Shown: positions 1-10,344, numbered from the stretch's first letter. The stretch: 64,000 nt of DNA from Kordiimonas laminariae (GCF_023008165.1 NZ_JAKQZA010000003.1:372001-436000), one strand, 5' to 3'. The notes: a model not told the origin generated them from the sequence alone. Translations and numbers: made by a program.

Positions 1-513
1 AAACTGGATATCGCTGTAAACAATGCAGGGATAAGCCATACTGCCGCCCGTTTTGCAGACCAGGATATGGAAACTGTGCAAAACGTAATGAACACCAATG
101 TATTCGGTATCTGGCATAGCATGCGTTTTGAAATCCCGCATATGATTGCATCCGGTGGTGGCTCAATTGTTAATATTGCCTCAATTCTTTCAAAATCTGG
201 TGCGGGCTGGATGGCCGCTTATGGAACCAGTAAGCATGCAGTTATCGGTATGACCAAAAGCGCATCTCTTGATTATGTAAGCGAAAACATCCGCATCAAT
301 GCTGTATCGCCGGGCCCTATGCTTACCCCTATGTTCCAGCGTGCGCTCGATGATATTGGTGGCGACATGAGCAAGTTTGCAGGTGGATTACCTGATGGTG
401 GCCCGGCTGACCCAAAAGAGGTTGCCAAAACAGTACTCCACCTTGCCAGTGAAGAAGCCAGCTATATGAACGGTGCCAACATCGTGGTGGACGGCGGCAC
501 ATCAAGCGGTTAA
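1..513 (+). CDS. Short-chain dehydrogenase/reductase, N-terminus cut by window edge
   Basis: This is the C-terminal part of a classical NAD(P)-dependent short-chain dehydrogenase. The frame is open from base 1, so the glycine-rich cofactor motif and the true start lie outside the window. Visible family marks are NNAG near the left edge, the Ser in the VNIAS strand, the catalytic YGTSK (YxxxK), and the VSPGP turn after the active site. The C-terminus ends in the usual VDGG motif. Substrate cannot be read from the sequence. It is the first of two unrelated SDR genes in the window. The next gene starts 86 bases later on the same strand, with its own Shine-Dalgarno. Confidence 0.93.
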   Translation, partial: KLDIAVNNAGISHTAARFADQDMETVQNVMNTNVFGIWHSMRFEIPHMIASGGGSIVNIASILSKSGAGWMAAYGTSKHAVIGMTKSASLDYVSENIRINAVSPGPMLTPMFQRALDDIGGDMSKFAGGLPDGGPADPKEVAKTVLHLASEEASYMNGANIVVDGGTSSG

Positions 514-598
514 GGCCATATGGATGCCGCATTCATCCTTGAATCTCGTTACATTAACTACCAGCTATATTTATTAAGCGCTTTAGGAGACACAACCA

Positions 599-1672
599 AT
601 GAACATGGTAAGCCAATGGTTCAGAAAAACCTTTTCTGACACACAGGTTGTGCTTCTGGTAATTGTACTCATTCTCACCGCACTGGCCGCAACCTTTTTC
701 GCAAGCATGCTTGCACCAGCTATTGCAGCAGTTGTGGTTGCCTTTCTTCTGGACGGACCGATTGAATGGCTGAAGCGAAAAGGCATGGGCAGTATGCCTG
801 CGCTCGTGTTTGTATACCTGAGCTTTCTCTTTGTCTCTATCATCACACTTCTGGCAGTGGTTCCCCCCCTGATTAATCAGATTGGTGCATTTATTCAGGA
901 TAGCCCAGCAATGGCCGCAAGTCTCCAAACTGCTTTGATGCAGCTGCAAGAGCGATTCCCGGATATGATTTCTGAAGAACAGGTGCAGGGGCTATTTTCT
1001 AACATCGGCAATGAAATTGCCAATTTGGGCCCTCGTATTCTGCAGTATTCTGTCTCGGGTCTAACAGGCGCGGTTGCTTTTGTTGTTTATGCAGTACTTG
1101 TACCCGTGATGGTGTTCTTCTTCCTCAAGGATAAGGATGCGATCTTGAACTGGTTTGGCGGGTTTTTACCAACTGACAAACCTCTACTTGAACAGGTGTG
1201 GCGCGAAATTACCGAGCGTGCAGGTGATTATGCCCGTGGTAAAGTATACGAAATTCTCATTGTAGCCGTAGCTGCCTTTGTTACCTATCAGGTGATTGGG
1301 CTTCGCTATGCAACACTGCTTGCGGTCGCGACAGGCCTTAGCGTTCTAATTCCATATTTTGGTGCTGCTACAGTCACTTTCCCTGTGGCTCTCGTAGCCT
1401 ACTTCCAATGGGGAATGGGGAGCGAGATGCTGGTCGCTGTAGGTGCATATTTGGTGCTTCAAGCTCTTGACGGCAATCTACTTGCGCCGCTTCTGTTTTC
1501 AGAAGTGGTAAAACTTCATCCAAATGCTATTATCATCGCGATCTTGGTGTTTGGTGGACTGTGGGGTTTATGGGGCGTTTTCTTTGCCATCCCGCTAGCA
1601 ACAGTTGCCAATGCCATCATCAGAGCATGGCGTGAACGCAGCGCTGAAAATGATAGATTGCTAACAAGTTAA
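599..1672 (+). CDS. AI-2E family (PerM/TqsA-like) membrane transporter
   Basis: This is a 357-residue inner-membrane protein of the AI-2E/PerM family. Known members export small molecules or act as ion antiporters; the substrate here cannot be told. Hydrophobic segments lie near residues 15-50, 65-95, 150-180, and in a C-terminal group from about 215 to 340. The polar stretch between about 95 and 150 matches the family's large loop, and LIPYFGA and GNLLAPLLF in the C-terminal half are family-typical. Length is normal. The ATG at 599 follows AGGAGA at a good distance, which supports this start. It may be read with the hypothetical gene 76 bases downstream. Confidence 0.88.
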   Translation: MNMVSQWFRKTFSDTQVVLLVIVLILTALAATFFASMLAPAIAAVVVAFLLDGPIEWLKRKGMGSMPALVFVYLSFLFVSIITLLAVVPPLINQIGAFIQDSPAMAASLQTALMQLQERFPDMISEEQVQGLFSNIGNEIANLGPRILQYSVSGLTGAVAFVVYAVLVPVMVFFFLKDKDAILNWFGGFLPTDKPLLEQVWREITERAGDYARGKVYEILIVAVAAFVTYQVIGLRYATLLAVATGLSVLIPYFGAATVTFPVALVAYFQWGMGSEMLVAVGAYLVLQALDGNLLAPLLFSEVVKLHPNAIIIAILVFGGLWGLWGVFFAIPLATVANAIIRAWRERSAENDRLLTS

Positions 1673-1748
1673 TTTTATTAGCTTTTCAAACGCATATTTA
1701 TCTGTGTAAATAGAGGGCAGGCAACCGAAGTTTGGGGCACAAAGGTTT

Positions 1749-2102
1749 ATGATACTTGAATCCCGTAGCATCATCTTTTCGAATGATGAACTATTTCTGG
1801 CACTAAGACCGCTTCTGGAAGGCAGAGGTGTTTCCGCAGATATCTCCATAACAGATATCGAAGCATCACTTGATGCGGAAGGTGAAGTGTTCGTTCGTAT
1901 TCATCAGGCAGGCGAAAGCGAACCAATAGAATTTTCAAGCAAGGAAGTTGGTAGTGCAGTGCTTAATCACTGTATCGACCACGGCATCCCACTCCCACGC
2001 GGTTCATACAAGGAGCTGGCGATCCGTGGAGATATGATTGCTCTGATCGTACGTCTTGAAACAGGCGGAACATCTTCTGATGTAGAAGAAGGCGAAGAAT
2101 AA
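1749..2102 (+). CDS. Hypothetical 117-residue acidic protein
   Basis: I do not recognise this protein. It is short, soluble and acidic, with no signal peptide or membrane segment. The C-terminal tail is almost entirely acidic (SSDVEEGEE). The ATG at 1749 is preceded by AAAGG. The gene follows the AI-2E permease on the same strand and is convergent with cysK, whose stop is 37 bases away. Composition is like the neighbours, so it looks like a resident gene. No function is proposed. Confidence 0.7.
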   Translation: MILESRSIIFSNDELFLALRPLLEGRGVSADISITDIEASLDAEGEVFVRIHQAGESEPIEFSSKEVGSAVLNHCIDHGIPLPRGSYKELAIRGDMIALIVRLETGGTSSDVEEGEE

Positions 2103-2139
2103 CTCTCTGCCTTCCATAAAGTCTTTCTTTTGCAAAACT

Positions 2140-3057
2140 TTATTGTTCTGGGAAAAATTCTGGAACAGAAAAATATCGCTCGCCTGAATCGTAACAGAAA
2201 CCTAGAACACGAGTACCTGCAGGTAGCTCTTTGACTTTCGTTGCGATAGCCGCGAGCGTTGCACCAGAAGAAAGGCCAATGAGGATACCCTCCTCTTTCG
2301 CTGCTCTGAGAGCCATTTCTTTAGCGTCTGCTGGCTCGACCTGAGCAACTTCATCAAGCAGCTCTGTGTTCATTACATCAGGGATAAAGCCTGCGCCAAT
2401 ACCCTGAATTGGGTGTGGGCCTGGATCACCACCCGATAGTACAGGTGATAGTGTTGGCTCAACCGCTACTACTTTAAAATCAGACCATGCATCTTTCAGC
2501 ACTTCCGCACAGCCAGTGATATGACCACCAGTGCCAACACCGGTGATCATATAGTCAAGGCCCTCAGGGAAATCTGCGAGAATTTCCTTAGCTGTGGTTT
2601 CACGGTGTACTTTTGTGTTTGCCGGGTTCTGGAACTGCTGAGGCATCCAGGCACCTTCAGTTTGCTCAACCAGTTCAGTCGCTTTTGCCACAGCGCCCTT
2701 CATACCGAGCTCTTTTGGTGTGAGTACAAATTCAGCACCATACGCCAACATCACACGGCGGCGTTCAATAGACATGCTTTCTGGCATAACCAGAATAAGA
2801 CGGTATCCCTTAACCGCAGCGACCATCGCAAGGCCAATGCCTGTATTACCTGAAGTAGGTTCGATAATTACACCACCTTCTTGCAAGGAACCATCTGCTT
2901 CAGCGTTTTCCACCATTGAAAGTGCGATCCGGTCCTTAATAGAAGCACCCGGGTTTGCGCGCTCAAGCTTCAACCAAACTTCATGGTTTGGAAAAAGGTT
3001 TGCAAGGCGCACGTGTGGTGTGCCTCCAATTGTTTCAAGAATATTGGATACTTTCAT
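2140..3057 (-). CDS. cysK: Cysteine synthase A (O-acetylserine sulfhydrylase)
   Basis: This PLP enzyme converts O-acetylserine and sulfide to cysteine in the cytoplasm. At 305 residues it has the normal length. The PLP-binding lysine lies in the N-terminal motif NPGASIKDR, and the substrate loop TSGNTG follows at about residue 70. The C-terminal part carries GIGAGF and the phosphate-side SSGAT motif. It sits 26 bases downstream of cysE on the same strand, so the acetyltransferase and sulfhydrylase are almost certainly one operon. The C-terminal tail is short and has no extra regulatory domain. Confidence 0.96.
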   Translation of the reverse strand: MKVSNILETIGGTPHVRLANLFPNHEVWLKLERANPGASIKDRIALSMVENAEADGSLQEGGVIIEPTSGNTGIGLAMVAAVKGYRLILVMPESMSIERRRVMLAYGAEFVLTPKELGMKGAVAKATELVEQTEGAWMPQQFQNPANTKVHRETTAKEILADFPEGLDYMITGVGTGGHITGCAEVLKDAWSDFKVVAVEPTLSPVLSGGDPGPHPIQGIGAGFIPDVMNTELLDEVAQVEPADAKEMALRAAKEEGILIGLSSGATLAAIATKVKELPAGTRVLGFCYDSGERYFSVPEFFPEQ

Positions 3058-3083
3058 AGTGTCTGTCTCTCGCAGTTCTTAAA

Positions 3084-3953
3084 TTATGAAGCGCCACTCG
3101 CCTGCTGGCGAGCGCGAATGGATACTATTTCATCATTATCAGCAGGTTTAAACATTACCCGTGACCACGCAGGTACCGAGCGTGTAATCCATACATTACC
3201 GCCAATAACGGAGTTCTGACCAACAATGGTTTCACCACCAAGAATGGTAGCGCCCGCATAGATAACTACATTATCTTCAATAGTCGGATGGCGTTTTTTC
3301 AAGCGCTGATCGCGGTCTACCCGTAATGCACCAAGCGTTACACCTTGATAGATTTTCACATTATCACCAATAACCGCTGTTTCACCAACCACCACACCTG
3401 TGCCGTGATCAATAAAGAATGATTTACCAATCTGAGCACCCGGATGAATATCAATACCAGTCTGGTGGTGAGCATACTCTGTTAACATACGCGGCAACAA
3501 CGGTACATCACGCCGATAAAGCTTATGCGCAATACGGTAAGCTACCACTGCAAAAAAACCTGGGTAACTTAGAATTACTTCTTCAACCGATTGCGCGGCT
3601 GGATCACCTTCTACAAGAGCCTTAGCGTCTCGGTGGCAATCATCCGCAATACCCGGGAGATCAGCAAGGAAGCGCTGCACAAGAAGGCGAGCGCACCCTA
3701 CGTCCTTCCCCCGGCATAACTGATCTACAATACGATAAAATGCACCTTCCAGCACGCCAAGGCGTGCTTCAAGCGACAAACCATCATCTTCCGCCAAAGC
3801 ATACTGCGGGAACATAACTGCCATGGTCTTGTTAAGAAGATTGCCTATCTTTCCAAGGGAAAGACCAGACATATCCTGATATTTTTCATGATGTTCACGC
3901 AGTCTCTCTGCAATAGATGCAAGATCAGCTGGTGTATCTGAAATATCTGTCAT
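3084..3953 (-). CDS. cysE: Serine O-acetyltransferase
   Basis: This enzyme acetylates serine to O-acetylserine, the first step of cysteine synthesis. It is 289 residues long. An N-terminal helical region is followed by the left-handed hexapeptide-repeat domain from about residue 180 ([29 protein letters not shown]), and FIDHGTGVV carries the family catalytic His-Asp region. The N-terminal part is longer than in plant-type enzymes and resembles the EpsC type. It is the promoter-proximal gene of a cysE-cysK pair. An upstream gap of about 150 bases separates it from plsC on the same strand. Confidence 0.93.
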   Translation of the reverse strand: MTDISDTPADLASIAERLREHHEKYQDMSGLSLGKIGNLLNKTMAVMFPQYALAEDDGLSLEARLGVLEGAFYRIVDQLCRGKDVGCARLLVQRFLADLPGIADDCHRDAKALVEGDPAAQSVEEVILSYPGFFAVVAYRIAHKLYRRDVPLLPRMLTEYAHHQTGIDIHPGAQIGKSFFIDHGTGVVVGETAVIGDNVKIYQGVTLGALRVDRDQRLKKRHPTIEDNVVIYAGATILGGETIVGQNSVIGGNVWITRSVPAWSRVMFKPADNDEIVSIRARQQASGAS

Positions 3954-4107
3954 ACGCGCGGGTCTCCGAAATCCTGTGCCATACAGTTTATGCGTTGAGC
4001 CCCCATCTACAACCCCTTATCACACTAGAAATTCTTCACTTTCTCGCGATAAAAGGTTTTGCTCTATTAGAATAAACTTCTAACACAGAATAATAGCCTG
4101 AAGAACC

Positions 4108-4872
4108 TTAACTTTTTGTGTCATCACTCTTGGGCAACAGGTGGCTATAACCAGCCTCAGCAATCAATTCGTGACTGCGCTCCACCACTTCTTTTTGCAG
4201 GCGGCTCATAAATTCATCTTTTGGAAGCCCATTTGGGAACGCGGGATGCACTTCAAACACAGCTGTACCAGAACGGTGCCAAAAGCCCTTACCCCAGAAC
4301 AAGCCTGTATTTGTTGCTACTGTTACTACAGGCAAACTTGTGTCTTCATGCAAATGAAAAGCCCCGCTTTTCAAGCGCTTATTCTGGCCAATAGGCACAC
4401 GTGTTGCCTGTGGATAAACAATAAGAGGCCGCTCTTGTGCTTGCACTTGCTCACCCACACGCTTCATATCTTTATGTGCGTTATGTGATTGCCTGTCGAT
4501 ACGTACGATATTAATTTTCCTGAGCGCTGGCCCAACAAGCGGCATGGCAAACAGCTCTTTTTTTGCAAGCGCTGTTACATCCCCACGCACAGGGTATGTC
4601 ATAATCGGGTCCATATTGCTCTGATGCGCGGCAGCCAGAATGAAACCACCTTCCGTAGGCAGATTTTCCAAGCCACGATATTCGGCTTTAATACCCATCA
4701 CCCAACGCGCGATAAACAAGGAACTACGACAAAAGGCCCCAACAGCCCAACGCATCTGCTTTTCTGTTTTGAACAGCAAAGTAGGCATCGCCACCAAAGA
4801 CAAAAAGATCAATCCAAACAGATAAAAGATAACGTTAAACAAGATTGACCGAATAGCATTGATAACCGGCAT
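4108..4872 (-). CDS. plsC: 1-acyl-sn-glycerol-3-phosphate acyltransferase
   Basis: This inner-membrane enzyme acylates lysophosphatidic acid to phosphatidic acid. It has 254 residues. A hydrophobic N-terminus (about residues 8-30) anchors it. The catalytic HxxxxD motif is HQSNMD near residue 83. The block around residue 150 (YPQATRVP) replaces the more common FPEGTR motif and retains the key Arg. It is a single gene, with cysE downstream on the same strand and the PilZ gene divergent. Its substrate could also be another lysolipid. Confidence 0.88.
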   Translation of the reverse strand: MPVINAIRSILFNVIFYLFGLIFLSLVAMPTLLFKTEKQMRWAVGAFCRSSLFIARWVMGIKAEYRGLENLPTEGGFILAAAHQSNMDPIMTYPVRGDVTALAKKELFAMPLVGPALRKINIVRIDRQSHNAHKDMKRVGEQVQAQERPLIVYPQATRVPIGQNKRLKSGAFHLHEDTSLPVVTVATNTGLFWGKGFWHRSGTAVFEVHPAFPNGLPKDEFMSRLQKEVVERSHELIAEAGYSHLLPKSDDTKS

Positions 4873-5011
4873 GTTTCGAAGCTCCCGAAAAGTGTTACCG
4901 AATAGTAATCCGGCATGAATAAGCCACTTGCCACCTTAAGCGGGTTTAACTCAAGAAAAAAATCAGCTAGTTTGTTAATTGAGCTAAATTTTATGTTGCA
5001 AGGATAACCAA

Positions 5012-5353
5012 ATGGCATCTTCGGAAAAACGGCAGGACTCTCGTCTACCAGTACTTTGGACTGGCACCATAACGACTGATGATGACCACAGTTTCCCTTG
5101 TGATGTACGAGATGTTTCCCATGCAGGTACTCTAATATCCTGTGATGCTGAATTTGATATGGGTGAACGCCTGCTTCTGGAGATTGAAGGATTGGGTGAA
5201 TTCGCTGTGGAAATCAAATGGAAAGGCTCTGACCAGCTTGGCCTTATGATTCTCGCTGGGCCTGATCTTGTCCTAAAGAAATTTACTGAAGGCGCAGGTA
5301 GTGATATCTCCAAACAGCCGAGCGGCGTTGCTGGTGACCCTCTCGCCAATTAG
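5012..5353 (+). CDS. PilZ-domain protein
   Basis: This 113-residue protein consists of a PilZ fold, which in most members binds cyclic di-GMP. The N-terminal RQDSR (about residues 7-11) resembles the RxxxR binding motif, and a D/NxSxxG-like element is seen as DVSHAG near residue 40. Both are compatible with ligand binding. The ATG follows AAGGA. It is divergent from plsC, and its stop touches that of the convergent SDR gene with no gap. The output target is unknown; cellulose, motility or exopolysaccharide control are the usual roles. Confidence 0.82.
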   Translation: MASSEKRQDSRLPVLWTGTITTDDDHSFPCDVRDVSHAGTLISCDAEFDMGERLLLEIEGLGEFAVEIKWKGSDQLGLMILAGPDLVLKKFTEGAGSDISKQPSGVAGDPLAN

Positions 5354-6061
5354 CTACCAAGGTAGTTGATTACCTTTATAATCGTAAAATCCTCCTGATG
5401 CATTCGCCCCGTCCAATGCATCCACAACTGCAGCAAGCTCTTCCGCTGCCACTGAAGGCAGGCGCACATCCAGCCCAGTCTTTTGAAAAGGTTTTGAAAA
5501 TCTGCTCGCTACAGTCCCCGGATGCAGCGCCACACATAATGTATCTGAATTTCTTCGCTTAAGCTCGATAGCGCTGGTTTTTATAAGCTGGTTTAACGCT
5601 GCTTTAGAGGCCCTGTAACCATACCACCCACCAAGCTGATTATCCTCAATGCTCCCTACTTTAGCTGAAAGAGCTGCAACGACAGCCTTTTCTCTTCTTG
5701 CTAAGAACGGTGTAAAACACTTCAACACCAGCGCGGGACCAATGGCGTTAAGCTTAAACGCCTTCTCTAAATATTGTGGCGTTATCTCACGCATGGATTT
5801 CTCTGGCATCTGATTGTCATCGTGAAGAAAGCCAGTTGCTATGAATAGAAACCGAACAGGAAGGTCACAGCCTTTCACCTGTTCAGCAGCTCTTTTGATA
5901 GAAACTTCAGAAGTTAAATCAAAACCACTGCTTCTATTAAAACAGTGAACAAGCGGGAAGCCTGCTTTGCGGACAACAACTTCAAGGGCAGCACCAATGG
6001 CGCCCGAACTACCAATAATGATAGCCTGTCCATCCTTGGGTATACTTGCGAGGGCTTCCAT
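5354..6061 (-). CDS. SDR family oxidoreductase
   Basis: This is a short-chain dehydrogenase of about 235 residues. The cofactor motif is GSSGAIG close to the N-terminus and the catalytic pair is YGYRASK. The middle resembles C-factor/CsgA-type SDRs. I prefer the ATG at 6061 because it puts the first Rossmann strand about ten residues from the start. The ATG at 6100 would lie only 17 bases from the hairpin at 6117-6150 and would add 13 unusual residues. Neither start has a clear Shine-Dalgarno. Substrate is unknown. It lies downstream of a chemoreceptor gene, separated from it by a terminator. Confidence 0.85.
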   Translation of the reverse strand: MEALASIPKDGQAIIIGSSGAIGAALEVVVRKAGFPLVHCFNRSSGFDLTSEVSIKRAAEQVKGCDLPVRFLFIATGFLHDDNQMPEKSMREITPQYLEKAFKLNAIGPALVLKCFTPFLARREKAVVAALSAKVGSIEDNQLGGWYGYRASKAALNQLIKTSAIELKRRNSDTLCVALHPGTVASRFSKPFQKTGLDVRLPSVAAEELAAVVDALDGANASGGFYDYKGNQLPW

Positions 6062-6116
6062 AAAAGATATACGCAAACGCTGAAGAAACGGATGACGCAA
6101 AAAACATGAGCACAGA

Positions 6117-6150
6117 AAAGCCAGCTCCCCAAAAAAGAGAAGCTGGCTTT
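6117..6150 (-). terminator. Rho-independent terminator after chemoreceptor gene
   Basis: Ten-base perfect arms AAAGCCAGCT and AGCTGGCTTT are separated by a 14-base loop. On the minus strand the second arm ends in TTTT. It lies just after the stop of the chemoreceptor gene at 6173 and should end that operon before the SDR gene. Confidence 0.8.
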
Positions 6151-6172
6151 ATATTGTTATTACCAAAGAGCC

Positions 6173-8116
6173 TTAAAGGGCGCGTACATCGCCAATAAAG
6201 CTATCCACCTCGGTTTTAATATTACCTGAAAGCATATCCACCTTCTGAGAAGCTTCCAGTACGGTAGATGACGCTTGACCAGTGCGTTTTGCGCTTTCCG
6301 CAACGACAGCAATATCGTTATTTACCTGCTGCGTACTGTCGGATGCGTATTGCACACTGCGGTTAATTTCAGATGTAGTGGCCTGCTGTTCTTCTACCGC
6401 AGAGGATATACTGATCATCACATGATTTAGTTCACCAACCGTATGACCAATTGTTTCAATAGAGCTTACAGCCTTCTCTGTAACAGACTGCATTCCCTTG
6501 ATCTGGTTTGTGATTTCTTCAGTTGCACTTGCTGTCTGGTTCGCAAGAGATTTCACTTCTGATGCAACAACAGCAAAACCTTTACCAGCTTCACCCGCTC
6601 TTGCAGCCTCAATCGTAGCATTCAGTGCGAGAAGGTTGGTTTGCTCAGCAATATCACTGATCAGTTTCACTACATTTTCAATTTCCTGAGATGACGTAGC
6701 AAGTTGCTGGATCGCCTGACTACCACTATCAGACGCTGTTACTGCATTTGCAGAGATACCATTCGCAGATTGCACCTGTTGGTTCACTTCTGAAATAGAG
6801 GTAGAATACTGCTCAAGAGCAGAAGCAATAGTAGTTACATTTTCTTGCATAGCGCCTGAAGCTTGCTGAACACCATTAACTTTCTGGTCTGTATCTTCAA
6901 CAATACCTACCATCTCAGAAGCAGCGCCGGACATATTATCAGATGATTGCGAAAGATTTTGTACCGCTTCCTCTATATGCTCACGGAACGTTTGAATGAT
7001 CGCATCAAGCCTGCTTGCTTTCTCAGCTTCCTGTTCGGCCTTAGCACGCTCGGCCGCACGTTCTTCTTCCTGGCGCGCCCGATCAAGTTCTTCCTGCTCG
7101 CGCTGACGTTCACGCTCAAGTTCTTCTGCTTTTTGCTGTTCTTCCCGAAGTCGCTCACGTTCAATCAAATTATCTCTGAAAGTGTGAAGCGCACGAGAAA
7201 TATCTCCAAGCTCATCACCTCTAGGCTCAGGAATAGATACATCCATATCGCCCCCTGAAAGAGCCGTCATGGCAGATACCTGATCCTTTAGTGGCTTCAC
7301 AAGAAGACGCTGCGAGAAAAGGTTCGTTGCAGCCGCGACAATCACAAGTGCTGCGACCAACACCAAGTTTGCAGTTGTTGCTACCTCAGATGAGGTCGCA
7401 GCCTGATCTTCGAGAAGCGCTGTCTGCTTAGCTGCTGCATAACGCTGCAAGTCAGTACCCAAAGTATCAAGGGCCGCCTGCAGGTTTGAGGCAAGCTTAT
7501 TAAAGGTGTTAATTCGGCTTACTTCTTCAAAGCGGAAGTTATTACGCGCCGCATCGAAGTTTTGTGCTTCAATAAAAGCAAGGGTCCGGCCATTAGATTC
7601 TTCAAGCAAATGGAAGGCTTGCAGCGTGTTGGTAGATAAACGAAGCGCATTGAAGAAATTAAGCCGCGCATCCTGACTTAAAAGATCTGGATTATCTGAT
7701 GCCGTAGTCGCTTCAGCAACAGTCAGGCTGATAAGCCCCAGTGTCTGTAATTTTTCCGACAGTGCTTTGGCGGCATCTTCAAGTGTTTCAAGGGCATCGT
7801 TACTGTTGCCCACGGCCTGCGCTGTTTGCGACGCAGCCCCAGCATTTTGAAGCAACATTGATGTCTGGTGACCAGAAATCATCTTGTTAACCAGTGTCAG
7901 CGATGTACGGACAAGACTGTTGATTTCAGCAACCTCTGCGGCAGCCTCGTTCAGGCTTTGCTGATTTTGCATCAGAGTTGCGCTGGCTTCTTGCTGGCTT
8001 GATTGCATTCCACCGTTTGATACGAGAGCAATAATGCCCATCAACAGCATTGGTACAAGTACAAGAAGCAGTAGCTTACCGCTCAATCCAGTGAAAAGAT
8101 TTTTTATATTATCCAC
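6173..8116 (-). CDS. Methyl-accepting chemotaxis protein with HAMP domain
   Basis: This 647-residue receptor has one membrane segment near residues 12-30, a mostly helical sensor region of about 215 residues, and a second membrane segment near 245-265. A HAMP domain follows and then a highly charged Glu/Arg coiled stretch (about 315-370). The C-terminal signalling domain contains the conserved hairpin tip ([19 protein letters not shown], about residues 490-508). No C-terminal CheR pentapeptide is seen. It starts 17 bases after the stop of a secreted repeat protein, so the two are probably co-transcribed and may work together. The ligand cannot be deduced. Confidence 0.95.
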   Translation of the reverse strand: MDNIKNLFTGLSGKLLLLVLVPMLLMGIIALVSNGGMQSSQQEASATLMQNQQSLNEAAAEVAEINSLVRTSLTLVNKMISGHQTSMLLQNAGAASQTAQAVGNSNDALETLEDAAKALSEKLQTLGLISLTVAEATTASDNPDLLSQDARLNFFNALRLSTNTLQAFHLLEESNGRTLAFIEAQNFDAARNNFRFEEVSRINTFNKLASNLQAALDTLGTDLQRYAAAKQTALLEDQAATSSEVATTANLVLVAALVIVAAATNLFSQRLLVKPLKDQVSAMTALSGGDMDVSIPEPRGDELGDISRALHTFRDNLIERERLREEQQKAEELERERQREQEELDRARQEEERAAERAKAEQEAEKASRLDAIIQTFREHIEEAVQNLSQSSDNMSGAASEMVGIVEDTDQKVNGVQQASGAMQENVTTIASALEQYSTSISEVNQQVQSANGISANAVTASDSGSQAIQQLATSSQEIENVVKLISDIAEQTNLLALNATIEAARAGEAGKGFAVVASEVKSLANQTASATEEITNQIKGMQSVTEKAVSSIETIGHTVGELNHVMISISSAVEEQQATTSEINRSVQYASDSTQQVNNDIAVVAESAKRTGQASSTVLEASQKVDMLSGNIKTEVDSFIGDVRAL

Positions 8117-8133
8117 GTTCTATCCCCCACTCT

Positions 8134-9054
8134 CTACTTCAGTGCCCGCAGTAACTGGTGTGCAGTTACAATACGGTCATAAACATTGGAAGGCGTTCTT
8201 CCTGCAGGAGGCTCTGGCAATTCCTGGCGCATATCAGCACCCGCTAACACTTTCAAAGAACCGACCTCTGCAAGAACAGAATTTGCGATTTCCAGCACTC
8301 GGCCCGGCGTAATACGGCCTTCAAATTGTGGAGGGATAGAAATTCCGGCAGGGATCGCAGCATTTTCAGCACTCTCAGTGAATGCTTTCAAATCTGCGAG
8401 GAACGCCATCTCTGCTTCATACACATCCTTTGGAGATTTACCGCTGGCTGGTTCAGGCAGGCTACCACTATATGCCTGCCCCATGCGTGCCGCATATAGC
8501 TTACCCATATCCTGCTCGATTACCTGAGCAATACGATACACATCATTTGGTACAACAGGCGGAATACCAAGTGCATCTACCAACTGCGAAACGCCCTGCA
8601 GCCCCTGATATACATCAGTTGGCGATGCGTTATTTTTCTTGGGAACTTCAACGCTCACTTCAGCAATCCAGTAAAGTGGATAAAGCTCCTGCAAACCATC
8701 ACGAGATGCGTAAACAAGATCCCTTACATTCGCCGGTGTTACTTCACTTGTAGGGGCTTCAGGCAACCGCATTTCGTCTAAGCCATTCAAGCGACGCAAT
8801 ACCTGCACCTTCAAAAAAACCTCTCTGGCTTTCTGATAAACATGCCTTGGCCGTTTCGGATTTAACTCAAGACGCTTAAGCGAAGGTGCCGTCATTAGGC
8901 TCGCTTTAAACAAAAGCTTCAATTCTTCCTTAACCGTATCAACGACTAAAAGAACATCCGCTGGTTTTGCACTTTGTGCTTTCACTACTGGGCTGAAAAT
9001 CATCAGCCCAGCTGCGAAGATAGAAACAAATAAGGTACGCATTCTTTTCACCAT
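8134..9054 (-). CDS. Secreted protein made of about eight 38-residue repeats
   Basis: This 306-residue protein has an N-terminal signal peptide (hydrophobic core about residues 7-24, cleavage likely near VKA-QSA). I do not recognise a family. The mature part shows a recurring P-x-x-V-Y/L-like element at about residues 31, 69, 107, 145, 169, 208, 250 and 288, mostly 38 residues apart, for example SPTDVY, VPNDVY, SPKDVY and TPSNVY. Each is followed by a predicted helix. The protein is therefore a helical repeat protein in the periplasm. It lies between a porin gene and a chemoreceptor gene, 17 bases before the latter, which suggests a ligand-binding or accessory role for the receptor. An alternative start is the Met at residue 5. 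Confidence 0.8.
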   Translation of the reverse strand: MVKRMRTLFVSIFAAGLMIFSPVVKAQSAKPADVLLVVDTVKEELKLLFKASLMTAPSLKRLELNPKRPRHVYQKAREVFLKVQVLRRLNGLDEMRLPEAPTSEVTPANVRDLVYASRDGLQELYPLYWIAEVSVEVPKKNNASPTDVYQGLQGVSQLVDALGIPPVVPNDVYRIAQVIEQDMGKLYAARMGQAYSGSLPEPASGKSPKDVYEAEMAFLADLKAFTESAENAAIPAGISIPPQFEGRITPGRVLEIANSVLAEVGSLKVLAGADMRQELPEPPAGRTPSNVYDRIVTAHQLLRALK

Positions 9055-9102
9055 TTAACCCCGCTCACGCGAAAAGGCTTCCCTTTAGGAAAGTTTATCT
9101 AT

Positions 9103-10344
9103 TTAGAAGCTTGCTGAAAGCTGGAACCAGAATTTGGTAGTATCTGTCGAGAATTCGTCGGCATTATAAACCGCAATTTTCGCTAGAGCCGTTACTTTAC
9201 CAAATAGTTTCTTACTGATTGCCGCATTAAACTCATCACCATAATGCTGGCCGTTAATATCAGAAGAAAAATCATGATACGCGACAGTTACATTCATACC
9301 GTCAAAGAACGTATCCGTATTATTGAAACGGTACTTTGCCTCGGCATAATAATCTTCCAGACCATTTGCCGGTGTCACAACGAACTGATCTGCCCAGCCG
9401 TTGAAAGCATGCAACAGTGCAAGCGGTGTCTGGAAACCACGGGTACCGTCGCCACCTAACACTTCAAGACCTGCACGGAACTGAAAAGCGCCAACCTGAA
9501 TGCTTGGCTCAATACGGTAATATTCAACGCTCACATCAAAAGGATTATCTTTGATATCCTTTTGTGTAGCACCTTCAAGCGTATAGCCAATCTTTACATT
9601 CTGGCTAATTGCCTGCTTACCAGTAAAGTTCGCACCAAATGTCTGCGTAGAAAGCGGCAGCGCAAACGCGTCATTCATATCCAGCGAATAACCGTATACT
9701 GTTGTTTTACCAATTGTACCCAGATCAATATCTAAATTTGCCATATGGATGTTGGCGTCAAAGTTCCCAACCGGGGAATCATTAGTGAATGCGCGATTCA
9801 CGTTGAAAGCGTAGGAATATTTGAAATCCAGTCTATCAGACAATTTAGTTTCAAGTGTCACACCATCGAAAGAGCGGTGGTTCTGACGCCAAACAAGCTT
9901 ACTGACAAAACGCTTGTTACCCCAAGCAAGCTTACGGCGGCCAACCGTAATGAGAGTACCGGGAATACCTGTATAGGCGATATATCCTTGATCAATCTCA
10001 GCGGCTTCAGGGTCTGCTACAACAGGTAAATCTGTCCTGCCATTAATTGTGTTATTGAAGTTACTCGTACCCAGGTTCGTTACATAACGGAATTGGCCAT
10101 ACACATGGAAATTAGCAAGCTTGGCAGATTTGTAACCAACAAGTGTTTGAAGGGTTGATGCAGATGCTGTGCGATCAAAAGCATCCTGATCAACGATTTC
10201 TACTCTATGCCTTAGAGAAAGATCAAGTTCACCCTCTTTTAGAAAGTCAATAATACCGTCTCTCGCTGACGCTTGCGGTGCCACCACCCCTGCTGCCACA
10301 CATAACGCTGCTACGCTAATTTTAGATAAATTCAAGTTTACCAT
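9103..10344 (-). CDS. Alginate-export-type outer-membrane beta-barrel porin
   Basis: This 413-residue precursor has a signal peptide (cleavage likely after ASA, about residue 27). The remainder alternates short hydrophobic and polar residues as in a beta-barrel and ends in an aromatic residue (LSASF), the usual barrel C-terminus. The blocks DLSLRHRVEIVDQ, TVGRRKLAWGN and RSFDGV resemble the alginate export/porin family. The substrate is unlikely to be alginate specifically, since no alginate genes are nearby. It is the first gene of a minus-strand run porin - repeat protein - chemoreceptor and is preceded by a long non-coding region. Confidence 0.85.
   Translation of the reverse strand: MVNLNLSKISVAALCVAAGVVAPQASARDGIIDFLKEGELDLSLRHRVEIVDQDAFDRTASASTLQTLVGYKSAKLANFHVYGQFRYVTNLGTSNFNNTINGRTDLPVVADPEAAEIDQGYIAYTGIPGTLITVGRRKLAWGNKRFVSKLVWRQNHRSFDGVTLETKLSDRLDFKYSYAFNVNRAFTNDSPVGNFDANIHMANLDIDLGTIGKTTVYGYSLDMNDAFALPLSTQTFGANFTGKQAISQNVKIGYTLEGATQKDIKDNPFDVSVEYYRIEPSIQVGAFQFRAGLEVLGGDGTRGFQTPLALLHAFNGWADQFVVTPANGLEDYYAEAKYRFNNTDTFFDGMNVTVAYHDFSSDINGQHYGDEFNAAISKKLFGKVTALAKIAVYNADEFSTDTTKFWFQLSASF

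Noticed and set aside
554-949. Antisense open frames across the AI-2E transporter gene and other genes
   Set aside because: They are shadows of real genes, with no ribosome-binding site or family similarity.
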